NCBI GenBank assembly: GCA_964017045.1
Contig: OZ024807.1
Coordinates: forward strand, 13,029,241-13,093,240
Length of the DNA: 64,000 nt
Source of the DNA: Omphiscola glabra
Taxonomy: Eukaryota; Mollusca; Gastropoda; Lymnaeidae
Direction: 5' to 3'
Each line of letters opens with the position of its first letter. Position 1 is the stretch's first letter. The position numbers and the translations under genes are program-made. The notes beneath the pieces are model-generated. The model ran no database searches and was not told where the DNA came from. It saw only the letters and a list, made by a program, of their open reading frames with translations. Below, piece by piece: positions 11,682-24,043 of this stretch.

Positions 11682-13440
11682 GTGAGGACACCATGTTCTA
11701 AGAGTGATGGACAACTGGTCAGGGAGTGATGGACAACTGGTCTGGTAGTGATGGATAACTTGTCAGGTAGTGATGGACAACTGGTTAGGGAGTGATGGAC
11801 AACTGGTCAGGGAGTGAGTGACAACTGGTCAGGGAGTGAGTGACAACTGGTAAGGGAGTGAGTGACAACTGGTCAGGGGGTGATGGACAACTGGTCAGGG
11901 AAAAAGTGACAACCTGTCTGGGAGTGAGTGCCCACTGGTCAGGGAGTGAGTGACAACTGATCAGGGAGTGAGTGACAAATGGTCAGGGGGTGAGTGACAA
12001 CTGGTCAGGGAGTGATGGACAACTGGTCAGGTAGTGAGTGCACACTGGACAGGGAGTGAGTGCACAGTGATCAGAGAGTGAGTGCACACTGGTCAGGGAG
12101 TTAGTGCACACTGGTCAGGGAGTGATTGCACAATGGTCAGCGAGTGAGTGCACAGTGGTCAGGGAGTGAGTGCTCACTGGTCAGGGAGTGAGTGCACACT
12201 GGTCAGGGAGTGAGTGCACAGTGGTAAGAGAGTGAGTGCACACTGGTCATGGAGTGAGTGCACAGTGGTAAGAGAGTGAGTGCACAATGGACAGGGAGTG
12301 AGTGCACACTGGTCAGGGAGTGAGTGCACACTGGTCAAGGAGTGAGTGCACAGTGGTCAGAGAGTGAGTGCACACTGGTCAGGGAGTGATTGCACACTGG
12401 TCAAGGAGTGAGTGAACAGTGGTCAGAGAGTGAGTGCACACTGGTCAGGGAGTGAGTGCACAGTGGTCAGGGAGTGAGTGCACAGTGGTCAGAGAGTGAG
12501 TGCACACTGATCAGGGAGTGAGTGCACTTTGGTCAGGGAGTGAGTGCACAGTGGTCAGGGAGTGAGTGCACAGTTGTCAGAGAGTGAGTACACAGTGGTC
12601 AGGGAGTGAGTGCACAGTGGTCAGACAGTGAGTGCACAGTGGTCAGAGAGTGAGTGCACAGTGGTCAGAGAGTGAGTGCACAGTGGTCAGGGAGTGAGTG
12701 CACACTGATCAGGGAGTGAGTGCACTTTGGTAAGTGAGTGAGTGCACAGTGGTCAGGGAGTGAGTGCACAGTTGTCAGAGAGTGAGTGCACAGGGGTCAG
12801 GGAGTGAGTGCACAGTGGTCAGGGAGTGAGTGCACAGTGGTCAGGGAGTGAGTGCACAGTGGTCAGGGAGTGAGTGCACACTGGTCAGGGAGTGAGTGCA
12901 CAGTGGTCAGAGAGTGAGTGCACAGTGGTCAGAGAGTGAGTGCACAGTCGTCAGGGAGTGAGTGCACACTGATCAGGGAGTGAGTGCACACTGATCAGGG
13001 AGTGAGTGCACTTTGGTCAGTGAGTGAGTGCACAGTGGTCAGGGAGTGAGTGTACAGTTGTCAGAGAGTGAGTACACAGTGGTCAGGGAGTGAGTGCACA
13101 GTGGTCAGGGAGTGAGTGCACAGTGGTCAGGGAGTGAGTGCACAGTGGTCAGAGAGTTGGTGCACAGTGGTCAGAGAGTGAGTGCACAGTGGTCAGAGAG
13201 TGAGTGAACAGTGGTCAGAGAGTGAGTGCACAGTGGTCAGGGAGTGAGTGCACAGTGGTCAGAGAGTGAGTGCACAGTGGTCAGGGAGTGAGTGCACAGT
13301 GGTCAGGGAGTGAGTGCACAGTGGTCAGGGAGTGAGTGCACACTGGTCAGGGAGTGAGTGCACAGTGGTCAGGGAGTGAGTGCACAGTGGTCAGAGAGTG
13401 AGTCCCCACTGGTCAGAGAGTGAGTGCACACTGGAGTGAG
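11671..13440. repeat. 22-bp minisatellite, about 80 copies
   Basis: Core actggtcagggagtgagtgc. The largest array of the left half, with two main variants (cactggtca and cagtggtca). Its first unit overlaps the end of candidate exon A, including the GTGAG donor. Confidence 0.96.
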
Positions 13441-13545
13441 TGATCTCAAATAAATCAAATGTTATTTCTTTTGTTCAGTAGTAAGCTTTTTAACACGTGT
13501 TAAGATTAGAGAGATGTCATTGCATACTCTCTTGTTTTCTTCCAG

Positions 13546-13573
13546 CGCAATTCTCCTCCATCAATATTTGGAT
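13546..13573 (+). CDS. candidate exon B (28-bp micro-exon)
   Basis: A strong pyrimidine tract and acceptor (cttgttttcttccag) and a strong donor (GAT|GTGAGT) bracket only 28 bp. Joined to exon A it extends the peptide to ...LVRDAILLHQYLD in phase. No family recognised. It could be a chance pair of splice signals. Confidence 0.38.
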
Positions 13574-14857
13574 GTGAGTATCGATATATTCAAGATTATT
13601 GTGCCTTGGTCGGGTCGTGGAAAAGGGGGGGGGGGGGGGATTTATTGACCAAGAAATTTAGATAATGAAACTGTATCTGATTGTCATAGCCTAATTCATC
13701 AAAATGTACCGCGAGGCAGAGATGTGTCAGAAAGATCAGTTCTCCGTGTCGGGATACTAGAAATGGTGAATCAAAGAAACTAAGGCGCAACAAACAAACC
13801 AAATCAATCAAGTTAATTAAAAGGATGTGGAAAAAAAAACGCAAAAGAAAAGAACCCTAGAAATATGGCATCGAGGTTTGACGGTCAAGGCCAATCAATA
13901 AACGCACAAGAATACGTAGGTACGATAGTTTGGATGCAGACACGAAAGCAAACCCCGAGATGTGTGGGGAACGAACATCTGTTGCGTGTATCGAGGTACC
14001 GAGCTATCAATGGACGGCTGACCTCCACGATAAGAGATTGTTTGTGAATCGTAGAATAGGAACTTTGGGACCCACTTACAGTTTTGTAATAAAAAAAAAA
14101 CAACAACCAATAACTCATTTAATAGTTCATAATTTCCTTGCTCCAATGTGTTTTTTTAATAAATACATTTTGGAGCAAGGAAATTTTAAACTTTTAAACG
14201 AGTGATTTTTTTGTGTTTTTTGTTGTTGATTACAAAACTAAGTAGATCCCAGGTTCATACTGATTTGCGTCCGTCAAACGTACAACGACACCAGAGCACC
14301 ACGACTCTATCGACTGATAATCACTTAACCGCTGTAACACTTCCAAACTGATTTGCGGGGAGGGTGGGAGACGAGATCAGAACATAATCTACACGCGTTA
14401 CTATGACAACAGTGTGAGTTCTTAAGGATCTCGATGTGCGACATTTTACAGTATGCTATATTTTAATATAAAACTTGCATAAGTATAACACTATTCACAC
14501 TTGTATTCGGGATTCAGAAAACTTTCAAAGGATAATTTTAAAAATTGAAAATGTGACGTAAAATGTCGAGTGGCGTGACAGCATTGACACCCAGTTTTGC
14601 CATCATGTCCCTGGCCAAGCTGTAACTAGCTGAAAAGTAGAGCATATTTTTTTATTATATCAATGTATATTCCATTCCTACAGAGAGTGCCATAATAAAT
14701 TATTTACAATCCACGAACACGATCTCAAAAGATTTTTTTTATTTAACTGTATTCCCCCCTCCCCCCCCCCGGTTCCTTATACCGAACCAACTCTTAAGTA
14801 CACACAGACATTATTCATACATTATATCGCAGTCGTATCCAGAATAAGCCTCTAGAG
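13574..14857. other. non-genic stretch with a small inverted repeat
   Basis: About 14130-14185 holds a hairpin-like pair, aatttccttgctccaatgtg and its partial complement. The tract at 14266-14350 resembles part of 16450-16600 (accacgactctat), a dispersed repeat. No supported gene. Confidence 0.5.
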
Positions 14858-15054
14858 CAGTGTTTCTCAACCTTCCTAATGACGCGACCTTTTAATACAG
14901 TTCCTCATGTTGTGGCAACCCCCAAGCACAAAATTATTTTCGTTGCTACTTCATATCTATAGAGCATATGTATTTTCCGATGGTCTTAGGCGACCCCTGG
15001 AGAGGCGTCATTCAACTCCCAATGGCGTCGGGATCCACAGGTCGAGAACTGCCG
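14858..15054. mobile_element. hAT-like MITE, CAGTG-TTCTCAACC family
   Basis: Left end cagtgtttctcaaccttcct, right end complementary. Flanking CTCTAGAG (14850-14857) and CTCTAGAA (15055-15062) match at 7 of 8. The interior (acagttcctcatgttgtggc) is shared with the copy at 58800. Confidence 0.78.
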
Positions 15055-15372
15055 CTCTAGAAACATGGACTGCGGGGTTTAGGGGGGGGGGAGGTTGTAG
15101 TGGTAAGGAGGAGCGAGCACTGGGATCAAATTGTGCGCCATCTTTATGGCACTACATCCGTAGCTTTCGCGCCACATTTAAAAAAAAAACGAACTTTAAT
15201 GGTTATGGTTATGAAAGAGAGCCATATACTCTGTTATTATTCCGTTGCACACACAACTCAATTGGTAATCAAAAATAAAAATTTTGTACGGCCATTACAT
15301 TCATTTTTTTAAAATCGGGAGTGAAAAGAATTGTGACGACTCCCAAAAATCAGACTCCAAATGCAAGAGTTC

Positions 15373-15490
15373 TGAGCAGTTTCTGCTGAGCTGTTTCTGC
15401 TGAGCTGTTTCTGCTGAGCTGTTTCTTCTGCGCTGTTTCTGCTGAGCTGTTTCTGCTGAGCTGTTTCTGCTGAGCTGTTTCTGCTGAGAC
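15373..15490. repeat. 14-bp minisatellite, about 8 copies
   Basis: Core tgctgagctgtttc. Confidence 0.93.
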
Positions 15491-15905
15491 AATCAATTTG
15501 TGCTTTAAAAATAAACTTCTATGACAGGTTTTAGCCGTAAAAGTTTTCCAGCGGCAGAGGTGGGGCGGGTGAAACAAGGTTTATTAACTAACACTTTTAT
15601 TGTGTCCAAACACGAACTCAACAAAATATTGGGGAAATAGAGAGTGGCGACTTGAGTTTAGTGTAGGAAGGTGAAGAGTTTTTTTTATTATCATGTTTTA
15701 TGGTTTTGACAAGCATGTCTGCAGGGTACTTTGGACTGACCGTGTTATATGGTTCTGACAAGATTGTCAACAGGGTACTTTGGACTGACAGAGCTCCTTT
15801 TATTAAAAAAATGTAGTAAATGAGAAGTGGGACGAAATGGTAAGGAACTCTCCAGTGCTGGTGGTGTAGGTCTTTATAGTAGGGGTCGACGACCCATATC
15901 CTTAT

Positions 15906-16064
15906 CAGTTGTATCCTCAGTTGTATCCTCAGTTGTATCCTCAGTTGTATCCTCAGTTGTATCCTAGATGTATCTTAAATTTATATCCTCATTTGTATCC
16001 TCAGTTGTATCATCAGTTGTATCCTCAGTTGTATTCTCATTTGTATTCTCAGTTGAATCATCAG
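15906..16064. repeat. 12-bp minisatellite, about 13 copies
   Basis: Core ttgtatcctcag. Each unit ends in CTCAG, and the last unit serves as the acceptor of candidate exon C. Confidence 0.92.
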
Positions 16065-16115
16065 TTGTATTGGCGTTCATCCTTCTTATGAGTACCGACC
16101 TCCGCCTTTGGTCAG
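16065..16115 (+). CDS. candidate exon C (hydrophobic)
   Basis: The acceptor tcatcag ends a 12-bp array of ttgtatcctcag, and the 51-bp segment ends at GGTCAG|GTGGGG. One frame reads VLAFILLMSTDLRLWS, a possible membrane segment. The phase does not fit directly after exon B, so either another exon lies between or this is unrelated. Confidence 0.28.
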
Positions 16116-17864
16116 GTGGGGTTGTCCATAAAATTATATAATTATGACCCAGAATTACCCCGCAACAATTAATATGTTAAAATACATTCCCACCCACAAC
16201 TTCTCCAAACATTCCCACCCACAACTTCTCCAAACATTTCCACTTCACAATTGCTCCAAACATTCACTCTGCACAATTTCTCCGAACATTCCCACTTGAA
16301 AGTTGCCCCAAACAATATTTTCTTTCAAAACTATTTTTCTTCTGCCTGACTCTTTTCCACAACAGCCGTACATTCCCCAGCAACATCATCCACAACTCTG
16401 TTCGCTGTTGCCGTGTGCAGACAAGCTAGTGGTGTGGTTACACCACTTCAACGTCCCACCACGACTCTATCTACCGATTCTCTAAGGACGGACCCACCAA
16501 AGACCACTTCAGTTACGATCCAATATCTCAACGTTACTACTGAGTTGCGTCCATCAAACAATCAACGCATCGCAACTACAACGCCAGAGCACTTAAGAGC
16601 TGAAACGTTACCGAGCTCTTGAACAACGACTCACGAAGAACCGGGCCTGGGAGCCACCTTCGCAACTGGTGATGCGGGGGGCTTACATAACCGGAGGCCA
16701 TACCGCAAACTGATTGTTGCGGACGCGTGGTAGCTTGGCTCAGAGCGCCCCAAACGTCGTTAAAGCCACTCTTTGTAACCAAAGTCAACCTACGTCATTA
16801 CGCTGCTCCTTGGCTCTCGTACACGCCTCGCGCTGTTCCACCATTCACTCGCTTCACTTCACTGATATTTTGCAGCCTTCAGAGCTGTGGCCACGCCAGC
16901 ATAAGGACAGCACTAAGCATGCAAGTCTCGCCTCGTTACTTCCGGAACAGTTCTTTTCTTGTGCAGCAGAGGGCGCTGTTTGCAGCGTGGCGTGACTCGC
17001 TACTTCACGCCATTCTCTGTGCGTTGCGCCTGCAGTCAATGTGAGACGGCAGAGAGTCCCATAATGTCATCGCCGGGGATCGTGTCCGACATCGTGAAAG
17101 ACAAATGAAACCGAGAATGAGTAGGGATACTTGAACTGTGCTCGGCGACTCATTATTTTTTTTTTATTGAGAAGCCATTTTATAAAATAAACTACATCTG
17201 CTAAGAAAACATTTTGGGAGCCGAATGCAGGGGCTAATCGTTTAAGTCACATTAAAGGTAAATAAATGCTTTTTCTTCCGGAGCCGCATGCTGCCGACCA
17301 CTGACGTAGGTTAAGTAATACAATTTTAAAGAAACAGGAACAACCCCTACCGGTGAAATAGGGCGCTAAGCCTGGTTGGGAGCACACACTTTGAGAACCT
17401 TTGATTTTACGATTTGGCAGATATTTTTCGTTTCAAAGTTACCGTCAAAGTACTTTTCTCCATTGTGTGAGGTTGGTAGCGAGCAAACAATTTCTATTAG
17501 GCTTGTTGACTTATTTTAATAGAACCGCTTTATGTTACGCTGTTTCTGTGGGACCGGGGCAAAATAGTCCTTACGGTCTTATTTATATGAGACGCAACCT
17601 CCTGGGGTTTGAGGTTGTTTTGGACGTGTGGTTATATGTTAGTTATTGCAGAGCTCTTGCATAGAGGTGGGCCATATGTTTATAGGTTAGTATGACACGG
17701 TAGCTGTATGCGGGTTATCATATGCTTATATGTTCGTGTTGCCGGGGGCTTGGATTAAGGTTGATCACATGATTATATATCAGTAGTATGGCATCACATG
17801 ATTATATGTCAGTATGGCAGTGTTCTTGTATGCGGGTCTAGCCATAAGGACTTTCTACATTTCT
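16116..17864. other. mixed repeat-derived stretch
   Basis: Contains four copies of a roughly 25-bp unit (acattcccacccacaacttc) at 16180-16300 and diverged hAT-like ends near 17290 and 17350. A CG-richer part lies at 16600-17050. The ORFs here have no convincing splice context. Confidence 0.4.
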
Positions 17865-17953
17865 TCCAATCTATCGACATGTCTGTCTCTGCATGTCTTC
17901 CATTCTATCGACTTGTCTGTCTCTGCATGTCTTCCATTCTATCGACTTGTCTT

Positions 17954-17995
<42 letters not shown>

Positions 17996-18350
17996 TCTTT
18001 CAAACTATCAACTTGTCTCTCTCTTTCTCTATGTCTTCCAAACTATCGACTTGTCTCTGTCTTTCTCCATGTCTTCCAATCTAACGACTTGTCTCTCTTT
18101 TTCTCGATGTCTTCCAAACTATCGACTTGTCTCTGTCTTTCTCCATGTCTTCCAATCCATCGACTTGTCTCTGTCTTTCTCCATGTCTTCCAATCTATCG
18201 AATTGTCTCTCTCTACATGTCTTCCAATCTATCGACTTGTCTCTCTCTCTCCATGTCTTCCAATCTATCGACTTGTCTCTCTCTCTACATGTCTTCCAAT
18301 CTATCGACTTGTCTCTCTCTTTCTAAATGTCTTCCAAACTATCTACTTGT
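17865..18350. repeat. 33-36-bp minisatellite, about 14 copies
   Basis: Core cttccaatctatcgacttgt followed by a variable ctctct run and ccatgt. Confidence 0.94.
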
Positions 18351-18849
18351 CTCTCTCTTTGCCTTGCGGATTTTAAAAAAAATGTCCTACATCCTATGGG
18401 ATACCTTCACGAAAGAAAAAAAAATATTTTCTGAGAGAAAAGAGCATAATGGGTTGGTGCATATCATTTCCGCTTTCACATCATTTGTGGTTGTCATGGT
18501 TTGGCTGAGTGAACATCGATCGGACGACGTCACCGGGAATTGATAGGAAAGAAATAATTATTCGGAGTAAAAGTATACATTTTATTTTTAAAAACTATAC
18601 AATTGGGTATGTTTTAATTCACCTTACTCCGCTTACTGGATCGAGTTAAGAAACAACCAACAGGATTTTTGGAACCAACCCTAATAATTAGTTGGTAAAA
18701 GTAGGCGGCCACCACGGGCAAGCTACTCTGTTTGACAAAAATTGGAACGTAGCCCATATTACTGGATTTATTTTGCTGGTTAATTTAAATTCCTACCTGG
18801 TTTGGTTCAATTCGTGTCAGCTAATTGAAGGAAGCCAGGTTTATCTCAT

Positions 18850-19510
18850 TGACACGTTTAAGGATTATCTCACTGACCCATTCCAGAATTGTCTCACTGA
18901 CCCATTCCAGGATTTCTCACTGACTCATTCTTAATTATCTCACTGACACATTCCATAATTATCTCACTGACCCATTCCAGAATTATCTCAATGACACATT
19001 CCAGAATTATATCACTGACCCATTCCATAATTATCTCAATGACCCATTCCATAATTATCTCACTGACCCATTCCAGAATTATCTCAATGACACATTCCAT
19101 AATTATCTCACTGACCCATTCCAGAATTATCTCAATGACACATTCCAGAATTATCCCATCGAACCATTAAAGGATTATCTGACATATTCTAAAATTACCC
19201 CTTTGCCCCAACCCATGATTATCCCATTACCGCATTCCACGGATTATCTCATCACGTCATTCCATGATTATCCTATTACCTCACTCCATTATTATCCCAT
19301 TACCTCATTCCATGATCATCCCATTACCTCATTCGATGATTATCCCATTACCTCATTCCATGATATCCATTTACCTCATTCCATGATTATCCCATTACCT
19401 CATTCCCTGATTTTCCCATTACCTCTTTCCATCATTATCCCATTACCTCATTCCAGGATTATCCCATTACCTCATTCCAGGATTATCCCATTACCTCATT
19501 CCTGTTCCAG
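18850..19510. repeat. 24-bp minisatellite, about 27 copies, two sub-families
   Basis: The first half has core ttatctcactgacccattcc, the second half attatcccattacctcattc. Many units contain TTCCAG|RATTATC, matching the acceptor and start of candidate exon D at the right edge. Confidence 0.94.
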
Positions 19511-19784
19511 AATTATCCCAAAGGGCACTAACGTATTCACGTCGGACCTGGGTGGTGACCCAACACGTGACATGTCTTGTTCAGGTCACGTGCTTCCATT
19601 CAAGGATGATTACCATAAGTTCCACGACCCACTATCCGATTTACACGGAGCGGAGTGGCCTATCCAAAGACAACCACCACCACCCCACCCCCACACCCCC
19701 TTTGTGCGCCAAGCCTCACAGATTCGCCCGCCTGAGTTGTTGTTTTCTCCGTACCTGTGCATCTTGTCTACCATATTACTTTGA
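19511..19784 (+). CDS. candidate exon D, possibly terminal
   Basis: Acceptor cctcattcctgttccag opens a frame reading IIPKGTNVFTSDLGGDP, then HVLPFKDDYHKFHDPLSD, and stops at 19784 after a proline/histidine-rich part. No convincing donor was seen inside, so it may be a last exon, or the coding part may end earlier. The 24-bp array upstream repeats this acceptor and the first bases of the exon (TTCCAG|AATTATC). Family not recognised. Confidence 0.4.
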
Positions 19785-19904
19785 TCTTTATTTCGGTTAA
19801 ACAAGGACTCATGCGACTCAAGGACTCATGCGACTCGCACAGAGAAGCCCCAGACCCAAAGCTTTAGGCCTCGGAAACAACGGTTTAGATAAATTTAAAG
19901 AATA

Positions 19905-20262
19905 TTCCCCAGCTAAGACTTCCGAGCACACGTTCAAGCTGTCCCCGGCTACGACTTCCGAGCACACGCTCAAACTGTCCCCAGCTGCGACTTCCGAGAA
20001 CACGCTCAAACTGTCCCCGGCTGCGACTTCCGAGCACACGCTCAAACTGTCCCCGGCTACGACTTCCGAGCACACGCTCAAACTGTCCCCGGCTACGACT
20101 TCCGAGCACACGCTCAAACTGTCCCCGGCTGCGACTTCCGAGCACACATTCACACTGTCCCCGGCTGCGACTTCCGAGCACACGGTCAAACTTTCCCCGG
20201 CTGCGACTTCCGAGCACACGCTCATACTGTCCCCGGCTGCGATTTCCGAGCACACGGTCAAA
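19905..20262. repeat. 36-bp minisatellite, about 10 copies
   Basis: Core ccccggctgcgacttccgag plus cacacgctcaaactgt. Twelve codons, open on both strands. Confidence 0.95.
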
Positions 20263-20354
20263 CTGCCCACGAAGTCAGATAGACTCATCGGACTCACCCC
20301 GTCGTGCAGTCGAATGTAAAGGCCGCCCTTCGTAAACTGACATCACGCGTCTGT

Positions 20355-20985
20355 GGGGCGGAGGTCGTGAATTTGTGACGATGTGTGATGAACGTGTCTA
20401 CTTTGTGATACAAGTTTGTGGCGTTGTGTGATGAACGTGTCCACTTTGTGATACAAGTTTGTGACAATGTGTGATGAACGTGTCCACTTTGTGATGCAAG
20501 TTTGTGGCGATGTGTGATAAACGTGTCCACTTTGTGATGCAAGTTTGTGACGATGTGTGATGAACGTGTCCACTTTGTGATACAAGTTTGTGACGATGTG
20601 TGATGAACGTGTCCACTTTGTGATGCAAGTTTGTGGCGATGTGTGATGAACGTGTCCACTTTGTGATGCAAGTTTGTGACTATGTGTGATGAACGTGTCC
20701 ACTTTGTGATGCAAGTTTGTGACGATGTGCGATGAACGTGTCTACTCTGTGATACAAGTTTGTGACGATGTGTGATGAACGTGTCTACTTTGTGATACAA
20801 GTTTGTGACGATGTGTGATGAACGTGTCTACTTTGTGATACAAGTTTGTGACGATGTGTGATGAACGTGACTACTTTGTGATACAAGTTTGTGACGATGT
20901 ACGATGAACGTGTCTACTTTGTGATGCAAGTTTGTGACGATGTAAGATGAACGTGTCTACTTTGTGATACAAGTTTGTGACGATT
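20355..20985. repeat. 43-bp minisatellite, about 14 copies
   Basis: Core gtgatacaagtttgtgacga plus tgtgtgatgaacgtgtctac. A poly-G run follows at 20993. Confidence 0.95.
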
Positions 20986-21689
20986 TTATTTGGGGGGGGG
21001 GGGGGGGTTGGCGTTTGTGGGTTAACAAAATGCACCAAATAGCAAGATGTTATTAATGGATGGCCCCAAAAATGATAGAATTTGGAATCCTGCCAATGAG
21101 GACCTGCCCCAGGGACACATTTGCTGAAATGTATGACCTAAATATGGAATACAAAAAATCCTTTCAGCTGTAGGAGGTGTGATCCAACACACACACACAC
21201 TCTCTCACACACACACTCACATATAAAAAGCGTAGTGAAAAACAGCAACTTATTTGTTCAATCTTTCAGCCAATTGGCATTCAGAATTTCTGGCCCGCCC
21301 ATCAAGATCAGCTGTTCCTTCTCCCCCCCCCCACCCCCCAAAAAAAAGTCCTGGCTCAAGGACACGATGTCCTCTTAAGTGCAGAAATTCGAGTTTAAAT
21401 TTAATAAAATCTAGAATGTCCTTCAAGCGGAACAGTACTGCAATACATGTCAGGAAAAGATCTCGTCAGAGTCACTCGGCTGTGACCGGCCGATCTCAGC
21501 ACACCAGGTCTATGCAATGGGGCAGCTCAATAAGTTATTGGGAAATTGTTTATATATTTTTTGTTAAGTAACAAAAGTTCAGGATAGCTCCACACATATG
21601 GAAATACTTGAGCTGAAAAATTATGGAATCTATTTGATGTAATTCAAGAATTGAGTTAGGAATGAAGTCACTGTACAAAAATGGTATGG

Positions 21690-21960
21690 GAAGGATGATA
21701 TGGGTAAAGTTGATATGAAGGAAGATGATATGAAGGAAAATGATATGAGGAAAGATGATATGGAGAAAGATGATTTGAGGGAAGATGATATGAGGGATGA
21801 TGATATGAGGGAAGATTATATGAAGGAAGATGATATGAGGCAAGATGATATGAGGGAAGATTATTGGTTTAGGATGAGATGAAGTAAGATAATATGTGGG
21901 GAATGATATAGGAGAATATTATATGGGGGGGGGGGAATTACATGAGGGAAGATGATATAG
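21690..21960. repeat. 15-bp minisatellite, about 16 copies
   Basis: Core gatgatatgagggaa, degenerating toward the right. Confidence 0.92.
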
Positions 21961-22249
21961 TAGAACTGATACATGCACTCGACACCAAGAAATATTTATT
22001 TTTTTTTTAATTTTTTTTTTTACACCAAAGCACTACATTCGAGTGATGAGAATGGCAGCGCAGTGCATCTACTCGTATTTTCAAAATCATTTACGAACTC
22101 CAAGGGCTCAAGACGGTCTGCGTCTAAACTGTTCCATGAACTTCGCCCCCCCCCCCCCCCCAACCACATTCTTATTTTTGCCTTACTGTACACGTTAACG
22201 AGGTGGGTGACAGCTCATTACTCTTGAACCCACGAGTGGCTCTGTCTTA

Positions 22250-22910
22250 TCTTATGTGAAAGACATGAACGGGTGGAAGGCCAGTTATTCAATCACCAGC
22301 TCTCCCAGACATGAACGGGTGGAAGGCCAGTTAATCAGTCACCAGCTCTCCCAGACATGAACGGACGGAAGGCCAGTTATTCAGTCACCAGCTCTCCCAG
22401 ACATGAACGGACGGAAGGCCAGTTATTCAGTCACCAGCTCTCCCAGACGTGAATGGACGGAAGGTCAATTGTTCAATCATCAGCTCTCCCAGACATGAAC
22501 GGACGGAAGGCCAGTTATTCAGTCACCAGTTCTCCCAGACATAAACGGACGGAAGGCCAATTGTTCAATCACTAGTTCTCCTAGACATGAATGGGTGGAA
22601 GACAAATTGTTCAATCCCCTAAACATGAACGGACGGAAGGCCAGTTATTCAGTCACCAGTTCTCCCAGACATGAACGGACGGAAGACCATTTGTTCAATC
22701 ACCAGTTCTCCCAGACATGACCGGACGGAAGCCCAATTGTTCAATCACCAGTTCTCCCAGACATGAATGGACGGAAGGCCAATTGTTCCATCACCAGCTC
22801 TCCCAGACATGAACGGACGGAAGGCCAATTGTTCAATCACTAGTTCTCCTAGACATGAATGGGTGGAAGACAAATTGTTCAATCCTCTAAACATGAACGG
22901 GTGGAACGCG
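22250..22910. repeat. 46-bp minisatellite, about 14 copies
   Basis: Core agacatgaacggacggaagg plus ccagttattcagtcaccagc and tctccc. Confidence 0.95.
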
Positions 22911-24043
22911 TGGACGGCTAATAGTTTGATGAACATCTCTCAACACACAGTGGTCATTGGTTTTTTTTTTCTACAAAGGGAGATAGCAATGGAAATAGAA
23001 ATCTGTTTAATGTCGTCAAAATGTTGCGGTTATCTCCACTTATTCAATTATTTTAACACAGTGGCAACCTCTGACGACGTCTCATTTTTTTTTTTTTAAA
23101 AAGCTTGTTTTAAAGACCGGGCATATCGTGGGGTATTACTGAATAATATAAATTAAATAATTTTATGTGTTGGTTATAAGACAATACTGACTTCACAAAT
23201 AAAAAAGAAAAGAATAAGATGAAATAGGAACGAAAAAGCTCAAACGGAAGTGTGCAGAAATGAACAAGAAAAATATAAAAAAGAAGTTAACAATAACTAC
23301 GAACCTTAACTCAACCAGAAGTAAACAAATTTAACACACAACTCAGCCGGAAGTACACAGATACGGTTTAAAAAAAACAAAAAACAAATCTAACATACGT
23401 AAAAAAAAACATACCGGTAGTGGTTATTCGTACCCGGGTACGAGAAGTGAGATATTAGGATTAAAAAAACTATTTAAAATATTATTGTTGGGTTTTAAAG
23501 AAAAACAGAGGTATCAAATGAAAGATAATTGAATGGACTAAATGTTTGTAAACTTAATTCTTCAGTTTAACAAAAATAAACTTCCAAAAATGACATCCGA
23601 ATAGCATTAGTCAAAATGGACCCAGACACGCAGCGCCGCCATTCGCACTCAATGATATTCGGATGTCATTTGTGGTATTTTAGTTCTCACTTACGGTATC
23701 CAGGTGCGAATAGTCGCGGCCAAAGAAAATATAATAATACGGACACATACTTAAAACACAACAGGAACCTGTAAGGCCCCCCCCCCCCCAATCGATAAAT
23801 TACAGTTTTTATTTTCATTACACAAAATTTGAATCAACATTGAGTTCTCATTTAATAGAGGTCTTTACATTTCTTAATGAGCAAGAATCACATTGAGGAT
23901 GACATGAGAAATGACATCCACTAGTCTCTCAGCCAAAGACCCACCCACAGTGCCCAACCAGTCATCACAAAGCAGTAGAGCTCACAACCAGAGCAACGCA
24001 GTCCGTCGGGTCTTCGCGTGAGACATGCACAGGGCGATCTGGG
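22911..24043. other. AT-rich stretch with a palindromic repeat element
   Basis: About 23410-23725 resembles 47770-48010 in reverse orientation (shared ggtatcaaatgaaagataat type and attcggatgtcat). The ends read gtggttattcgtacccgggt and ggtgcgaatagtcgcggcc. Probably a MITE of unknown class. No gene. Confidence 0.5.

Noticed and set aside
20298..20336. Possible 39-bp minus-strand exon (FTKGGLYIRLHDG) with donor GGG|GTGAGT
   Set aside because: The acceptor side lacks a pyrimidine tract, and no neighbouring exon could be joined.
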